64,000 nucleotides of DNA from Hymenobacter sp. CRA2 (GCF_002007105.1 NZ_MVBC01000001.1:372001-436000), one strand, 5' to 3'. Counted from the first letter of the stretch, positions 1 to 9,648 are shown. The notes: generated from the sequence alone by a model not told the origin. Numbers and translations: made by a program.

Positions 1-110
1 CATTTGGTACTGCTTATAGAGTATCACGGAAGGCGTTGGGCGCTGCCCGCCTTTCGCGGCGCATTCTTCGGGGTGCATCCCGTTTCCCTTCCGCTGACTT
101 TCCGACTGTT

Positions 111-2582
111 ATGTCCCGCTCGTTACTGTTGCCCGTTGCTTTTCTTCTGACTTCGTCTTTTTCACGGGCCCAAACGGTCTTGCCCACTTCCCGGGCCACT
201 ACCGGCCTCTCAGTTACTGGCCGTATCATCGATCAGGCCACGCAGCAACCGCTGCCCGGCGTGACGCTGCTCTTTCCCGACCTGAAACAAGGCACCGCTA
301 CCGACGCCGACGGCCGCTTCAGCTTTGCTAATCTGCCGCGCGGCCGCTTCCTGGTGCAGGTGCGCTCCATCGGGTATGGCACCGTGGTGCGCACCGTGGA
401 CACGGGCAGCGGCCAGCCGCTGGACTTCGGCCTGACCCCGGCCGTGACCGAGCTGGGCCAGGTAGTGGTGACGGGCGTCTCGGCCTCCACGGAGCTGCGC
501 CGCTCGCCGGTGCCCACCACGGTGGTAGACCGCGAGGAGCTGAATCAGCACGCCTCCACCAATATTATCGACGCCATTGCGCGCACGCCGGGCGTCAACC
601 AGATTACCACCGGCGCGGCCATCAGCAAGCCCGTCATCCGCGGGCTGAGCTCCAACCGTGTCATCACCCTGAACAACGGCGCCAAGCAGGAAGGCCAGCA
701 GTGGGGCGATGAGCACGGCATCGAAATCGACGAGTACAGCATCGACCGGGCCGAAATCATCAAGGGGCCCGGCTCCTTATTATATGGCTCCGATGGTATG
801 GCTGGGGTGGTCAACTTCGTGGCGCCCGACCCGGTGGACAATGGCCGCGTGCTCGGCTCCGTCACGGCCAACTACCAGACCAATAATCACCAGCAAGGCT
901 ACTCGGTGATGAACGCCGGCAACCTGAACGGCTTCAACTGGCTGGTGCGCGGCTCGGGCAAGGTGGCCGGCGACTACCGCAACCGCTACGACGGCCGCGT
1001 GTACAACTCCGGCTTTCGGGAGCTGAACGGCAGCGGCTACGTGGGCCTGAACAAAAGCTGGGGCTACTCGCACCTCACCGTCAGCTCCTTCAACCAGGAA
1101 CTGGGCCTGATTGAGGGCGTGCGCGACTCGGCCACCGGGCAGTTTACCAAGGACTTCGCCGTGGGCGACGACGTGGTGGCCTCGCGCATCGTGACCCGGG
1201 ACGACGTGCGCGGCTACGGCCTCGACGTGCCGCGGCAGCAGATCAACCACCTGCGCATCGGCACCGACAACAACTTCATCCTGGGCTCTTCGCGGCTGAC
1301 CGTGAACGTGGGCTGGCAGCAGAACCTGCGCCGTGAGTTCGGCGACGTGCTCCGCCCCGACGACCCGTCGCTGTACTTTCAGCTGCGCACCCTTGACTAC
1401 GCGGCGCGCTACTTCCTGCCTGAGCTCAGCGGCTGGACGACCACCGTGGGCGTGAGCGGCATGCGGCAGGAAAACCAGAACCTGGGCGAGGAATTTCTGA
1501 TTCCGGCCTACCGCCTGTTCGACGGCGGCGTGTTCGGGGTGACCAAGCGCACCTTCGGCCGGCTGGACGTGAGCGGCGGCCTGCGCTTTGACCAGCGCGG
1601 CATCACGGCCGATGCCCTGTGGCTGGGCGCCGACGAGCAGCCCGTAGCAGCAGGCACGCCGGGCGCGGAGCAGAAATTTGGCGCGTTCAAGAACACCTAC
1701 CGCAACTGGTCGGGGAGCCTGGGCGGGGCCTTCAGCCTCACCGACAACTTAGTGGTGAAGGCCAACGTGTCGCGCGGCTTCCGGGCGCCGAACATTGCCG
1801 AGCTGGGCTCCAACGGCGTGCACGAGGGCACCACCCGCTACGAGGTGGGCGACCCAGCATTGAAGGCCGAAACCAGCTTTCAGTCGGACCTGGGCCTGAG
1901 CCTGAACACGGAGCACGTCACCTTCAGCGTCGATGCCTTCGACAACCGCATCCGGAACTTCATCTTCCCGCGGCGCATCAGCAACGCCGCCGCCGGCGAC
2001 TCCACCCGCACCAACCCCGAAGACGGTGAGGAGTACCGCGTGTTTGTGTACGGGCAGAGCCCAGCCAACCTCTACGGCGGTGAGGTGACAGTGGACCTGC
2101 ACCCGCACCCGCTCGACTGGCTGCACTTCGAAAACTCGTTCTCCATGGTCCGCTCGCGCCGGCTGAATCAGGCCGAAGGTGAAAAGTGGTTGCCCTTCAC
2201 GCCGGCCGACCGGCTGCAATCGGAGCTGCGGGTGAACTTGCGCAAGGTGGCGGGCCTGACGGCCGTGGCCAATGTCTACGCGCGCTTCGGGGTGGAGCAC
2301 AACTTTGCCCAGCGCCGCATCTTCGGCGCCTTCGACACCGAAACGCCCACCTCCGCTTACACGCTGGTGAACCTGGGCGCTGGCACCGACTTCACCACCC
2401 GCAAAGGCCGCACGACGGCTTCGCTGCTGGTATCGGTCAACAACCTTTTCGATGTGGCTTACCAGAACCACCTGAGCCGGCTGAAATACACCGATGTAAA
2501 CTACGTGACCGGCCGCGCGGGCGTATTCAACATGGGCCGCAACGTGAGCGTGAAACTGATGGTACCGCTGAGCTTTAATTAA
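111..2582 (+). CDS. TonB-dependent outer membrane receptor
   Basis: Outer-membrane receptor that imports a ligand using energy from TonB; the ligand cannot be read from sequence. The 823-residue product starts with a signal peptide (MSRSLLLPVAFLLTSSFSRAQ). It is followed by a carboxypeptidase-regulatory-like domain (about residues 35-120, GRIIDQATQQPLPGV), a plug domain (about 120-240, with VVTGV, IIDAIARTPGVN and EIIKGPGSLLYGSDGMAGVVNF) and a long beta-barrel ending NMGRNVSVKLMVPLSF. The frame is open upstream to position 36, but the ATG at 111 gives the signal peptide directly. The regulatory domain plus plug order is typical of Bacteroidota. No SusD partner follows, which argues against a glycan utilisation locus. 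Confidence 0.93.
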   Translation: MSRSLLLPVAFLLTSSFSRAQTVLPTSRATTGLSVTGRIIDQATQQPLPGVTLLFPDLKQGTATDADGRFSFANLPRGRFLVQVRSIGYGTVVRTVDTGSGQPLDFGLTPAVTELGQVVVTGVSASTELRRSPVPTTVVDREELNQHASTNIIDAIARTPGVNQITTGAAISKPVIRGLSSNRVITLNNGAKQEGQQWGDEHGIEIDEYSIDRAEIIKGPGSLLYGSDGMAGVVNFVAPDPVDNGRVLGSVTANYQTNNHQQGYSVMNAGNLNGFNWLVRGSGKVAGDYRNRYDGRVYNSGFRELNGSGYVGLNKSWGYSHLTVSSFNQELGLIEGVRDSATGQFTKDFAVGDDVVASRIVTRDDVRGYGLDVPRQQINHLRIGTDNNFILGSSRLTVNVGWQQNLRREFGDVLRPDDPSLYFQLRTLDYAARYFLPELSGWTTTVGVSGMRQENQNLGEEFLIPAYRLFDGGVFGVTKRTFGRLDVSGGLRFDQRGITADALWLGADEQPVAAGTPGAEQKFGAFKNTYRNWSGSLGGAFSLTDNLVVKANVSRGFRAPNIAELGSNGVHEGTTRYEVGDPALKAETSFQSDLGLSLNTEHVTFSVDAFDNRIRNFIFPRRISNAAAGDSTRTNPEDGEEYRVFVYGQSPANLYGGEVTVDLHPHPLDWLHFENSFSMVRSRRLNQAEGEKWLPFTPADRLQSELRVNLRKVAGLTAVANVYARFGVEHNFAQRRIFGAFDTETPTSAYTLVNLGAGTDFTTRKGRTTASLLVSVNNLFDVAYQNHLSRLKYTDVNYVTGRAGVFNMGRNVSVKLMVPLSFN

Positions 2583-2600
2583 GCGGAGGATACCGGCTCT

Positions 2601-2630
2601 GGCGGGCGGCCGCGCCTGTGGCCGCCCGCC
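2601..2630. terminator. GC-rich hairpin after TonB receptor
   Basis: Perfect 11-bp stem (GGCGGGCGGCC at 2601-2611 with its complement at 2620-2630) in the 64-bp gap before the next gene. There is no T-run, so termination is inferred. Confidence 0.5.
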
Positions 2631-2646
2631 ATATGTATCTTGAGCC

Positions 2647-5256
2647 ATGAATTATCCGCAGTTATTTCTGGTGAGTGCGCGGCGACTTGGCGCAGCTATT
2701 CTACTGCTTGGCATATCAGTGGGCTTGGTTCGGGCTCAGCAACGCGACCCAAGCTTCCGGCCCAGCGAAATATTCACCACCGGGCAGATAAAATCGGCAG
2801 TGCCCGACGGCGTGGGCGGCTTATGGGTGCTCGGCAATTTTGACTACGCCGCCGGCTCACTGGTACCGGGCCTGGCGCACTACGACGCAACGGGGCAGCG
2901 CGACCCGGCTTTTCAACCACCGGCTATTCCGGCGGCTATGCAGCGCCAGCTGCGTGCGTTGCGTGCGCTGCCCAACGGCCGGGTGCTGGTGCTCGGCGAC
3001 GGAACGCTGACCATCGGTGCCGTCATTGGCTTCAATCTGATGGTGCTCGGTCCCACCGGGCAACCGGACCCGTCGTTTGCGCCGCCCGATTACTTCACCG
3101 CCCCCGGCGACCCGCTGGCCGCAACGGCCGCCGTGCAGCCCGATAGCAAGGTGCTGGTGGGCGGCAGATTTGGCCCCTACAACGGCACGGGGCCTGCGGG
3201 CTTGGTGCGCCTGCTGGCCAACGGGCAGATCGACCCCGGCTTCACACCGCCGGGCAACGGCATCAGCAACGTGCGGGCCCTGGCCGTGCAGCCCGATGGC
3301 AAAATACTGGTGGGCGGCAGTCAGCTCAGCTACAACAATACGCTTGCCCCCAGCGGCTTGCTCCGCCTGTTGCCCGATGGCTCGTTGGATACGAGCTTTA
3401 CCCCGCCGGCGGGCCTGCATGTGTGGGAATTGGTGCTGCAGCGCAGCGGGAACGTCCTGATAGGGGCGGCCGCTACCAACCAGGTTGCGGCGGGCCGCGC
3501 GGGCAGTGTGGTGCGCCTGTTACCATCCGGTGCGGCCGACGCCACCTTTGATCCGCTGAGTTACCCCGGCCGCGAGCTTGCGCTCAACGGCAATCAATAC
3601 TGGAACTACTTCGACCAGCACTTTGCCGCCCTGACCGACGGCTCGGTATTGGTTGCGTACGCTCCCTCGCTAACGGGCAATGAATCCTTGGTGCAGCATT
3701 ATACCGCTGCCGGCCAACCCGATACCACCTGGGACGCTGCTCAACCCGCCGCGGGCGGACAAATAAACTCCGTTGCGGCCCTGCCTTCGGGACTGGTGGC
3801 ATTAGGGGGCAACTTTCGCAGCTTAGCCGGTAGGGCCGGATGCTTGGTGGCCTTGCGAGGCCCAGCTGGTCGGCCCGTGGCGGCTTGGCGCTTCGGACTA
3901 GGCCTGACCGGAACGGTACGCGCCTTGGCCCGCCAAACTGATGGCCGCCTGCTCATCGGGGGCAATTTTACGGAGGTCAACGGCTGGTTTAGCCCGCAAG
4001 TAGCCCGGCTATGGCCCTCAGGCGAGGTGGACACGACTTTTCAGGCCCCGGCTGACGGGCTGGGCACCGGCGTGCTGAACACGCTGGCCCTCGACGCCAG
4101 CGGCCGGGTGTTGCTCGGAGGCCGCTTCCAGACGGTGGGCGGCCAGCCTCGTGTTGGGGTAGCCCGCCTAAGCTCCACTGGCCAATTAGACGCCGCCTTT
4201 CTGCCGCCCGCGCTCAGTGGCCTGAGCAGCGCCGCCGAGGTGCAGACTCTGGGGCTACAGCCCGATGGCGAGGTCCTGCTGGGCGGCTCGTTCGCCCTCA
4301 CTGGCCCCAGCACTACGCGCTTTCACCTGATACGCTTGCACGATACCGGTGCCCTCGATGCTGGTTTCACGGCGGCCGTGCCCAGGTCAGGGCAGGTGGG
4401 GGCGCTGCTCCTGCAGCCCACCGGCGAGGTAGTAGTAGGCGGCAACTTCTACAACAACCGTCTGGAGCTGATCCGCCGCCTGCGCGCCGATGGCACCCTG
4501 GACCCAACCTTCCAGACCGTGCTGGCCGACCCGGTAATGGGGGGCATAGTACGTGCGCTGGCGCCTACCGCGGGTGGCGGGCTGGTAGCCGCGGGGTCTT
4601 TCGTGCGCGCCAATAACCTGGTCAGCATCAATGTGGCCCGCTTTAACGCCAATGGAAGCACCGATGGCGGCTTCGTTTCGGGGCTGCCGACGCCGAGCAA
4701 TCCTATCAACCTTGGCCGCGTCAATGCCCTGGCGCTGGAGCCGACGGGGGCTGTGCTGCTCGGTGGCTCGTTGGGCAACCAGGCAGCTACCCAAGCCCCG
4801 TTTATGCAGCGGGTGCTTGCTGCCGGCCCGCTCGATGCCGCTTACTTCGGCGCGGCCACGCCCGGGCCCGACGGCGAGGTGCTGACTTTGCTGCGCCAGC
4901 CCGACGGCGTGGTGCTGGTAGGCGGTAGCTTCCTGTCAGTGGCCGGCATCTTACAACCTGCACTCATTCGGCTGCTGCCTGCTGCTAGTACTACCGCCGC
5001 CCAGTCTGCGGCTACCGTCCGCGCCGGGCTAAGCGTATGGCCCAATCCGGCCGGGGCCGCCGGGCTGCATGTGCGGCTCGACGCCGCCCGCCCGTACCGC
5101 GTACAGCTCGTGGATGCAGTGGGCCGCATCGTCCTGACGCAGCTCGTTTTTCAGGCCGAAACGACGTTGCCCACCACGGCGCTGCCGGCAGGCGTGTACC
5201 TGCTGCGCGCTGAATACGCGACCGGCCAGGCTACCCGCCGCGTAATAATTCAGTAA
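2647..5256 (+). CDS. delta-60 repeat protein with T9SS sorting domain
   Basis: Very large secreted or surface protein of unknown role. A signal peptide (LGAAILLLGISVGLVRAQQ) precedes at least ten degenerate copies of the delta-60 repeat (DUF5122): units such as LVRLLANGQIDPGFTPPG and VRALAVQPDGKILVGG recur every 50-60 residues and form a beta-propeller-like fold. The last 75 residues (LSVWPNPAGAAGLHVRL to ATRRVIIQ) match a type A T9SS C-terminal sorting domain, so the protein is predicted to cross the outer membrane through type IX secretion. Start ATG 2647 follows the hairpin closely. A TATCTTGA box lies 4 bp upstream, which would give an almost leaderless mRNA if it is a promoter. Similar architecture: the gene at 32429. 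Confidence 0.88.
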   Translation: MNYPQLFLVSARRLGAAILLLGISVGLVRAQQRDPSFRPSEIFTTGQIKSAVPDGVGGLWVLGNFDYAAGSLVPGLAHYDATGQRDPAFQPPAIPAAMQRQLRALRALPNGRVLVLGDGTLTIGAVIGFNLMVLGPTGQPDPSFAPPDYFTAPGDPLAATAAVQPDSKVLVGGRFGPYNGTGPAGLVRLLANGQIDPGFTPPGNGISNVRALAVQPDGKILVGGSQLSYNNTLAPSGLLRLLPDGSLDTSFTPPAGLHVWELVLQRSGNVLIGAAATNQVAAGRAGSVVRLLPSGAADATFDPLSYPGRELALNGNQYWNYFDQHFAALTDGSVLVAYAPSLTGNESLVQHYTAAGQPDTTWDAAQPAAGGQINSVAALPSGLVALGGNFRSLAGRAGCLVALRGPAGRPVAAWRFGLGLTGTVRALARQTDGRLLIGGNFTEVNGWFSPQVARLWPSGEVDTTFQAPADGLGTGVLNTLALDASGRVLLGGRFQTVGGQPRVGVARLSSTGQLDAAFLPPALSGLSSAAEVQTLGLQPDGEVLLGGSFALTGPSTTRFHLIRLHDTGALDAGFTAAVPRSGQVGALLLQPTGEVVVGGNFYNNRLELIRRLRADGTLDPTFQTVLADPVMGGIVRALAPTAGGGLVAAGSFVRANNLVSINVARFNANGSTDGGFVSGLPTPSNPINLGRVNALALEPTGAVLLGGSLGNQAATQAPFMQRVLAAGPLDAAYFGAATPGPDGEVLTLLRQPDGVVLVGGSFLSVAGILQPALIRLLPAASTTAAQSAATVRAGLSVWPNPAGAAGLHVRLDAARPYRVQLVDAVGRIVLTQLVFQAETTLPTTALPAGVYLLRAEYATGQATRRVIIQ

Positions 5257-5271
5257 GCTTTTCCTGCTATC

Positions 5272-6210
5272 ATGCCGCACGACCACAATCACTCCCACGC
5301 CGGCCACGACCATAGCCACGGGCACCACGGCCCGGCTGACTTAGAAAACGTCGGCCGCTCCTTCGGCTGGGGCATTGCGCTGAACCTCGTGTTTGTGGCT
5401 GCCGAAGCCGGCGGCGGCTGGTGGGCCAATTCAACGGCGCTGCTTTCTGACGCAGGCCACAACCTCTCCGACGTGCTGAGTCTGGCGTTGGCCTGGGGCG
5501 CGATGCTCATCGGCAAGCGGCCTACTTCGGCGCGCTATACCTACGGCTTCAAGGGCATCAGCATTCAGGCGGCGCTGCTGAACGCGGCCCTGCTCTACCT
5601 GGCGTTGGGCATTATCCTGTGGGAAACCATCAGCCACCTGCGCCACCCCGAGCCCGTGAACGGGCAGCTGGTGATGCTGCTGGCCGGCGCGGGCATAGTG
5701 GTCAACGGCTTCACGGCCTGGCTGTTCAGCCGCGGGCAAAAGGGCGACGTGAACGTGCGCGGCGCCTACCTGCACATGCTCACCGATGCCTTGGTGTCGG
5801 TGGGCGTGGTGGTAGGCGGGGCGCTGGTCTACTTCACTGGCTGGCTATGGCTCGATCCGGCCATCAGCTTCGTCATTCTGGCCATTGTGGGCGTCAGCTC
5901 CTGGGGGCTGTTGCGCCAAACGGTGCAGCTGAGCCTGCAGGCCGTACCCGCCGAAATCGACCCGGCCGCCGTGCGAAGCTTCCTGTTGGCTCAGCCTGGC
6001 GTCACGGACGTACACGACCTGCACATCTGGCCCCTAAGCACCCGCGACACGGCCCTCACCGCCCACCTGGTGCGCCCCAGCGGCACCGACAGCGGCTTCC
6101 TGCACGACTTGCAGCACCAGATTCAGGACGAGTTCAACATCGGCCACATCACCGTGCAGATTGAGCCCCGCGGCTGCACCCACGGCAATTGCGACGCGGA
6201 GCATCCGTAG
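5272..6210 (+). CDS. cation diffusion facilitator (CzcD/ZitB-type) exporter
   Basis: Inner-membrane antiporter that expels Zn2+ or similar divalent cations in exchange for protons. The 312-residue protein has a His-rich N-terminus (HDHNHSHAGHDHSHGHHG), six predicted membrane segments between about residues 30 and 205, and the two HxxxD metal sites of the family (DAGHNLSD near residue 64 and HMLTDALVSVG in the fifth segment). A cytoplasmic ferredoxin-like domain follows (about 215-300, DVHDLHIWPLS). The end CTHGNCDAEH adds potential metal ligands. Length and motifs are normal for the family. It begins 15 bp after the delta-60 gene and could be cotranscribed. Confidence 0.93.
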   Translation: MPHDHNHSHAGHDHSHGHHGPADLENVGRSFGWGIALNLVFVAAEAGGGWWANSTALLSDAGHNLSDVLSLALAWGAMLIGKRPTSARYTYGFKGISIQAALLNAALLYLALGIILWETISHLRHPEPVNGQLVMLLAGAGIVVNGFTAWLFSRGQKGDVNVRGAYLHMLTDALVSVGVVVGGALVYFTGWLWLDPAISFVILAIVGVSSWGLLRQTVQLSLQAVPAEIDPAAVRSFLLAQPGVTDVHDLHIWPLSTRDTALTAHLVRPSGTDSGFLHDLQHQIQDEFNIGHITVQIEPRGCTHGNCDAEHP

Positions 6211-6219
6211 CTTGTGAAT

Positions 6220-6786
6220 ATGAATCTCTATTTCCTCGGTTGCTTACTCTGCAGCTCGTGTCTTTTCGGCAGTTGTTCTACCCAGAATTCTGCATACGAA
6301 ACCTCGCGCTTGCAAACCTTTGATTTGGGCATGGCTACTGTACAACTACCTGTTACTTGGCGGCTTTTGGACACGGCGCAAGCTCATGTATCACCGCACA
6401 AGGGACGTGAGTATATTTTACGAAACCCCCATTCGCGTCGTGCTGACTACCACGATATGCTTGTCGTGAATTTTATTCCTCTAAAAGGACAAGGCGCTTT
6501 GACTAAGATGGGCCCTGCTTACGCTGTCTATTTGCGGGAAACATTCAATGATTTTCAGCTAAACAGCATCAAAGACACAATTGTCAAAGGTCAGCCTATT
6601 CAATTGATGCAGTGTTCTTTCAAGCTGAAAGAGGGGAAAACAGAGCTGATTAGCACTATTGCCTTCACTGAGCATCGCACGCAACTGGTGACGGTGATTG
6701 GCACCGCTGTACGCGGGCCGCAAACGCAGAATCTTAAAAACCAGTCCATATTCAGGCAGGCCATTTCTTCTTTCACCTGGAAATAA
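6220..6786 (+). CDS. hypothetical lipoprotein, AT-richer than neighbours
   Basis: Not recognised. The N-terminus (MNLYFLGCLLCSSCLFGSC) is a short lipoprotein-type signal ending in a lipobox-like LFGSC, so the protein is probably anchored in an envelope membrane. The body is one soluble domain of about 165 residues with alternating strands (MATVQLPVTWRLL, LVTVIGTAV) and a C-terminal FRQAISSFTW. The general look recalls PsbP/DUF1795-type folds, but this is only an impression. An in-frame GTG at 6214 is an alternative start. The gene follows the CDF exporter by a few bases. Its codons use A/T at third positions far more than surrounding genes, suggesting later acquisition. Confidence 0.7.
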   Translation: MNLYFLGCLLCSSCLFGSCSTQNSAYETSRLQTFDLGMATVQLPVTWRLLDTAQAHVSPHKGREYILRNPHSRRADYHDMLVVNFIPLKGQGALTKMGPAYAVYLRETFNDFQLNSIKDTIVKGQPIQLMQCSFKLKEGKTELISTIAFTEHRTQLVTVIGTAVRGPQTQNLKNQSIFRQAISSFTWK

Positions 6787-6865
6787 CCTTGCCCTGTAGT
6801 TGGCTGCGTTCCGATAGCACCGGTGGGTAAATCTTCGTAATCTGCGTTTCGACTACGCTTTTTAC

Positions 6866-8143
6866 ATGGCCCAGACCTCTCCCCCACCCGTTTCCACCCC
6901 ACCCAAAACCGCCGGCCTGCTCAGCGCCGTGGTTGTGGTAGCTGCCCTCGGCTACTTCGTCGATATCTACGACCTGATCCTGTTCAGCATCGTGCGCGTC
7001 GAAAGCCTCAAGTCGTTAGGCATTACGGCACCGGCTGAGCTGACCAGCCAGGGCACCCACCTGATTTCCATGCAGATGGGCGGCATGCTGCTCGGCGGCA
7101 TCCTCTGGGGCATCCTTGGGGATAAGCGTGGGCGCCTCTCGGTGCTCTTCGGCTCCATCCTCATGTACTCGCTGGCCAACATTGCCAACGGTTTCGTGCA
7201 GAGCATCGAGCAGTACGCCTGGCTGCGGCTGATTGCCGGCATCGGGCTGGCCGGGGAGCTGGGTGCGGGCATCACGCTGGTATCCGAGACGTTGCCCAAG
7301 GAAAAGCGTGGCTACGGCACCATGATAGTGGCCACCGTGGGCGTGTCGGGCGCCATGCTGGCCTACTGGGTGGGCGCTGAGTTGGGCTGGCGCAACGCCT
7401 ACTTCGTGGGCGGTGCACTGGGGCTGGCGCTGCTGCTGCTGCGCGTGGGCGTGTTCGAGTCGGGCATGTTTGAGCAAGCCAAGCACCAGGATGTCTCGCG
7501 CGGCAACTTCTTCGCCCTGTTCACCAACGGTCCGCGGCTGCTGAAGTACCTCAAGTGCTTGCTCATTGGCGTGCCGCTGTGGTTCGTGGTAGGCATCCTG
7601 ATTACGTTGGCGCCCGAGTTTGGCCGCGCGCTGGGCGTGCAGGGCGAGGTATCGGCCGGGCTGGCCGTGTTCTGGTGTTACTTCGGGCTGGTGTTCGGCG
7701 ACTTTGCCAGCGGCGCCCTGAGTCAGCTGCTGCGCAGCCGCAAGCGCGCCCTGCAACTATTCCTGCTGCTGTGCGGCATCGTTATGGCGGCGTACCTGTA
7801 CCTGCTGCACGGCGCATCCACCACGGCCTTTTACCGCCTGTGCTTCGTGATGGGCATTTCAGTGGGCTTCTGGGCCTTGTTTGTGACGGTGGCGGCCGAG
7901 CAGTTCGGCACCAACCTGCGGGCCACCGTGGCTACCACGGCGCCCAATTTTGCCCGCGGCTCGGTGGTAGCACTCGTGCCCATTTTCAACGGCTTGGCGG
8001 CCAGCCTCGGCACCGGCTCCACGCCCAATCTGATTGGCAGCGGAGCTATTGTGGGCGCGGTGTCGCTGCTGCTGGCCTTCTGGGCCGTGAGTACGCTGCC
8101 CGAAACGCACGGCAAAGACCTGGACTACGTGGAAGTCAGCTAA
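6866..8143 (+). CDS. MFS transporter
   Basis: Twelve-segment major facilitator superfamily permease, 425 residues, probably taking up a small organic solute with protons. The first segment contains an acidic pair (VDIYDLILF) as in the metabolite:H+ symporter and sugar-porter groups. The loop between segments 2 and 3 has the MFS signature in the form GILGDKRGRLSVLFGS, and segment 5 carries GLAGELGAGITLVSE. The end (LPETHGKDLDYVE) is the usual PET/PETxG tail of sugar- and acid-porter-like MFS proteins. The substrate cannot be told from sequence. The gene has its own terminator and starts 79 bp after the preceding lipoprotein. Confidence 0.9.
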   Translation: MAQTSPPPVSTPPKTAGLLSAVVVVAALGYFVDIYDLILFSIVRVESLKSLGITAPAELTSQGTHLISMQMGGMLLGGILWGILGDKRGRLSVLFGSILMYSLANIANGFVQSIEQYAWLRLIAGIGLAGELGAGITLVSETLPKEKRGYGTMIVATVGVSGAMLAYWVGAELGWRNAYFVGGALGLALLLLRVGVFESGMFEQAKHQDVSRGNFFALFTNGPRLLKYLKCLLIGVPLWFVVGILITLAPEFGRALGVQGEVSAGLAVFWCYFGLVFGDFASGALSQLLRSRKRALQLFLLLCGIVMAAYLYLLHGASTTAFYRLCFVMGISVGFWALFVTVAAEQFGTNLRATVATTAPNFARGSVVALVPIFNGLAASLGTGSTPNLIGSGAIVGAVSLLLAFWAVSTLPETHGKDLDYVEVS

Positions 8144-8167
8144 CCTTTTGGCGCTTTCTGCGTCTTT

Positions 8168-8193
8168 CCACCCCGGCCCCACGGTCGGGGTGG
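8168..8193 (+). terminator. terminator after MFS transporter
   Basis: Eight-bp perfect stem CCACCCCG / CGGGGTGG followed by TTTATTT, 25 bp after the MFS stop codon. Confidence 0.7.
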
Positions 8194-8307
8194 TTTATTT
8201 ACCGGGCGGCTGTCCCTCAAGAGCAGCTCCGGCAAAGCTTCCGTAATATGCGGAACTGACGATGTGCACGGTGCGTATTCACCGGTAACCACCTACTTCC
8301 TCTGACA

Positions 8308-8583
8308 ATGAAAGCCTTACCATACCTCGGCCTGCTCGGCGCACTGCTGCTGACCAGCCCGGCCCGCGCCCAGGTGCCGCCGCCCACATCGGATAACCGC
8401 CCCGGCACCGCGCAGGCCCCTTCGCAGCCCAATCAGCCCACGGCCATGCCCCAGATAAGCGCCCCTACGCAGAAGCCTATGCAGGCCAACAAGGAGCGGG
8501 AAAAAGCACAGGAAAACCTGGCTAAAGAGCGGGAAAAAGCCGCCCGCGACGAACAAAAAGCCCGGCAACGCGGTCAAAACTAA
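8308..8583 (+). CDS. small secreted hypothetical protein
   Basis: A 91-residue protein with a clear Sec signal peptide (MKALPYLGLLGALLLTSPARAQ), a Pro/Gln/Thr-rich disordered stretch (residues 23-55) and a highly charged tail built of Lys/Glu/Arg (NKEREKAQENLAKEREKAA), probably one helix. No enzymatic motif is seen. Such short charged periplasmic proteins are frequent in Hymenobacter-like genomes, without assigned roles. It precedes the DUF6526 gene by about 45 bp. Confidence 0.7.
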   Translation: MKALPYLGLLGALLLTSPARAQVPPPTSDNRPGTAQAPSQPNQPTAMPQISAPTQKPMQANKEREKAQENLAKEREKAARDEQKARQRGQN

Positions 8584-8627
8584 CTGCCTCTGCTCCTACT
8601 TTTACGCTCCCCTTCTTCCCCTTGCGC

Positions 8628-9071
8628 ATGGCCGCAGCTCAATTCACCCGCCGCTATTATTGGCTGCACCACTTCGTCGTCACGCCGCTGAGCCTGGTGC
8701 TGGCGATATACACTGGCCGCCGCTATGCCGCCGTGGCCGGCACCGATTCCGACGATTCCCGGATCTGGTTTTGCTTGGTTGCCCTGGCCGTGCTGCTCCT
8801 GCTGACCGTGGTGATGCTGCGCCAGCACTACGCCCTGAAGCTGCAGGACCGCTTGGCCCGACTGGAAGTACGCCAGCGCTACTTCGAGCTGACCGGGCAA
8901 CGCTTTCAGCCGTTGGAGGCCCGGCTCACCCTCGGCCAGGTTCTGTCGCTGCGCTTCGCTGGCGACGCTGAGCTGCCCGCCCTGGCCACGGCCGCCGCAA
9001 CCGAGCAGCTGAAACCGGCTGCCATCCGGGAGCGGATTCAAGATTTTCAAGCCGACCCCATGCGGGTCTGA
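8628..9071 (+). CDS. DUF6526 family membrane protein
   Basis: A 147-residue protein with two membrane segments (WLHHFVVTPLSLVLAIYTG near residues 11-30 and WFCLVALAVLLLLTVVML near 45-62). They are followed by a cytoplasmic helical region with the family hallmark ALKLQDRLARLEVRQRYFELTG. DUF6526 proteins are found mainly in Bacteroidota and their role is unknown. The ATG at 8628 is preferred over a TTG two codons upstream. Confidence 0.85.
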   Translation: MAAAQFTRRYYWLHHFVVTPLSLVLAIYTGRRYAAVAGTDSDDSRIWFCLVALAVLLLLTVVMLRQHYALKLQDRLARLEVRQRYFELTGQRFQPLEARLTLGQVLSLRFAGDAELPALATAAATEQLKPAAIRERIQDFQADPMRV

Positions 9072-9170
9072 TTTTTTCGACGCGTGACTGAGCTAGGCCA
9101 AAGATGAACGCATGACCGTTCTTTCATCGGCCTATTGACTCAGCTACTCGTCTACTCTTTTCCCTTTCTC

Positions 9171-9473
9171 ATGATTCTTTACAACGTAACCAGCAGCGTC
9201 GACCCGGAAGTAGCCGAAGAATGGGTGAGCTACATGCGCGACGAGCACATGCCCGACGTGATGGCCACCGGCTACTTCGTGAAAAGCCAGCTGCTGCGCC
9301 TGCTCAACGAAGAAAACGACGGCTACACCTACGCCGCTCAGTACTACTGCATCAACACCGACCAGCTCGATGAGTACCAGCGCATGGCCGCTCCCGGCCT
9401 GAGCGCCAACCTTGAAACGCGGTTTCCGGGCCAGTACGTATCGTTCCGCACGGTGCTGGAGGTACTGGACTAA
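9171..9473 (+). CDS. DUF4286 family protein
   Basis: A 100-residue soluble protein with the DUF4286 start MILYNVTSSVDPEVAEEWVSYM and an end with the typical FPGQYVSFRTVLEVL. The fold is a ferredoxin-like alpha/beta dimer of the ABM monooxygenase type, but no catalytic function is known. The frame is open further upstream; the ATG at 9171 fits the family N-terminus exactly. Confidence 0.88.
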   Translation: MILYNVTSSVDPEVAEEWVSYMRDEHMPDVMATGYFVKSQLLRLLNEENDGYTYAAQYYCINTDQLDEYQRMAAPGLSANLETRFPGQYVSFRTVLEVLD

Positions 9474-9508
9474 GCCAGCCCGGAGCGGCCGCTCCTGGTA
9501 TTGGAAAT

Positions 9509-9574
9509 AACAAAGCTGCAGCGCAGCGGTACGGCTCTAGGGAGAGACCGATGCCGTTGCGCTGCAGCTTTGTT
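9509..9574. terminator. bidirectional terminator between convergent genes
   Basis: Perfect 17-bp inverted repeat (9509-9525 with 9558-9574, beginning AACAAAGCTGCAGC) between the + gene ending at 9473 and the - gene ending at 9649. A-rich and T-rich flanks suit termination in both directions. Confidence 0.75.
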
Positions 9575-9648
9575 GTTCTTCGCGTATCCGTAAGCAACAG
9601 GCCATGGACCGCACTGCTCCTCTCCAGAGCCGTCGCAGCAGCGTTCCG

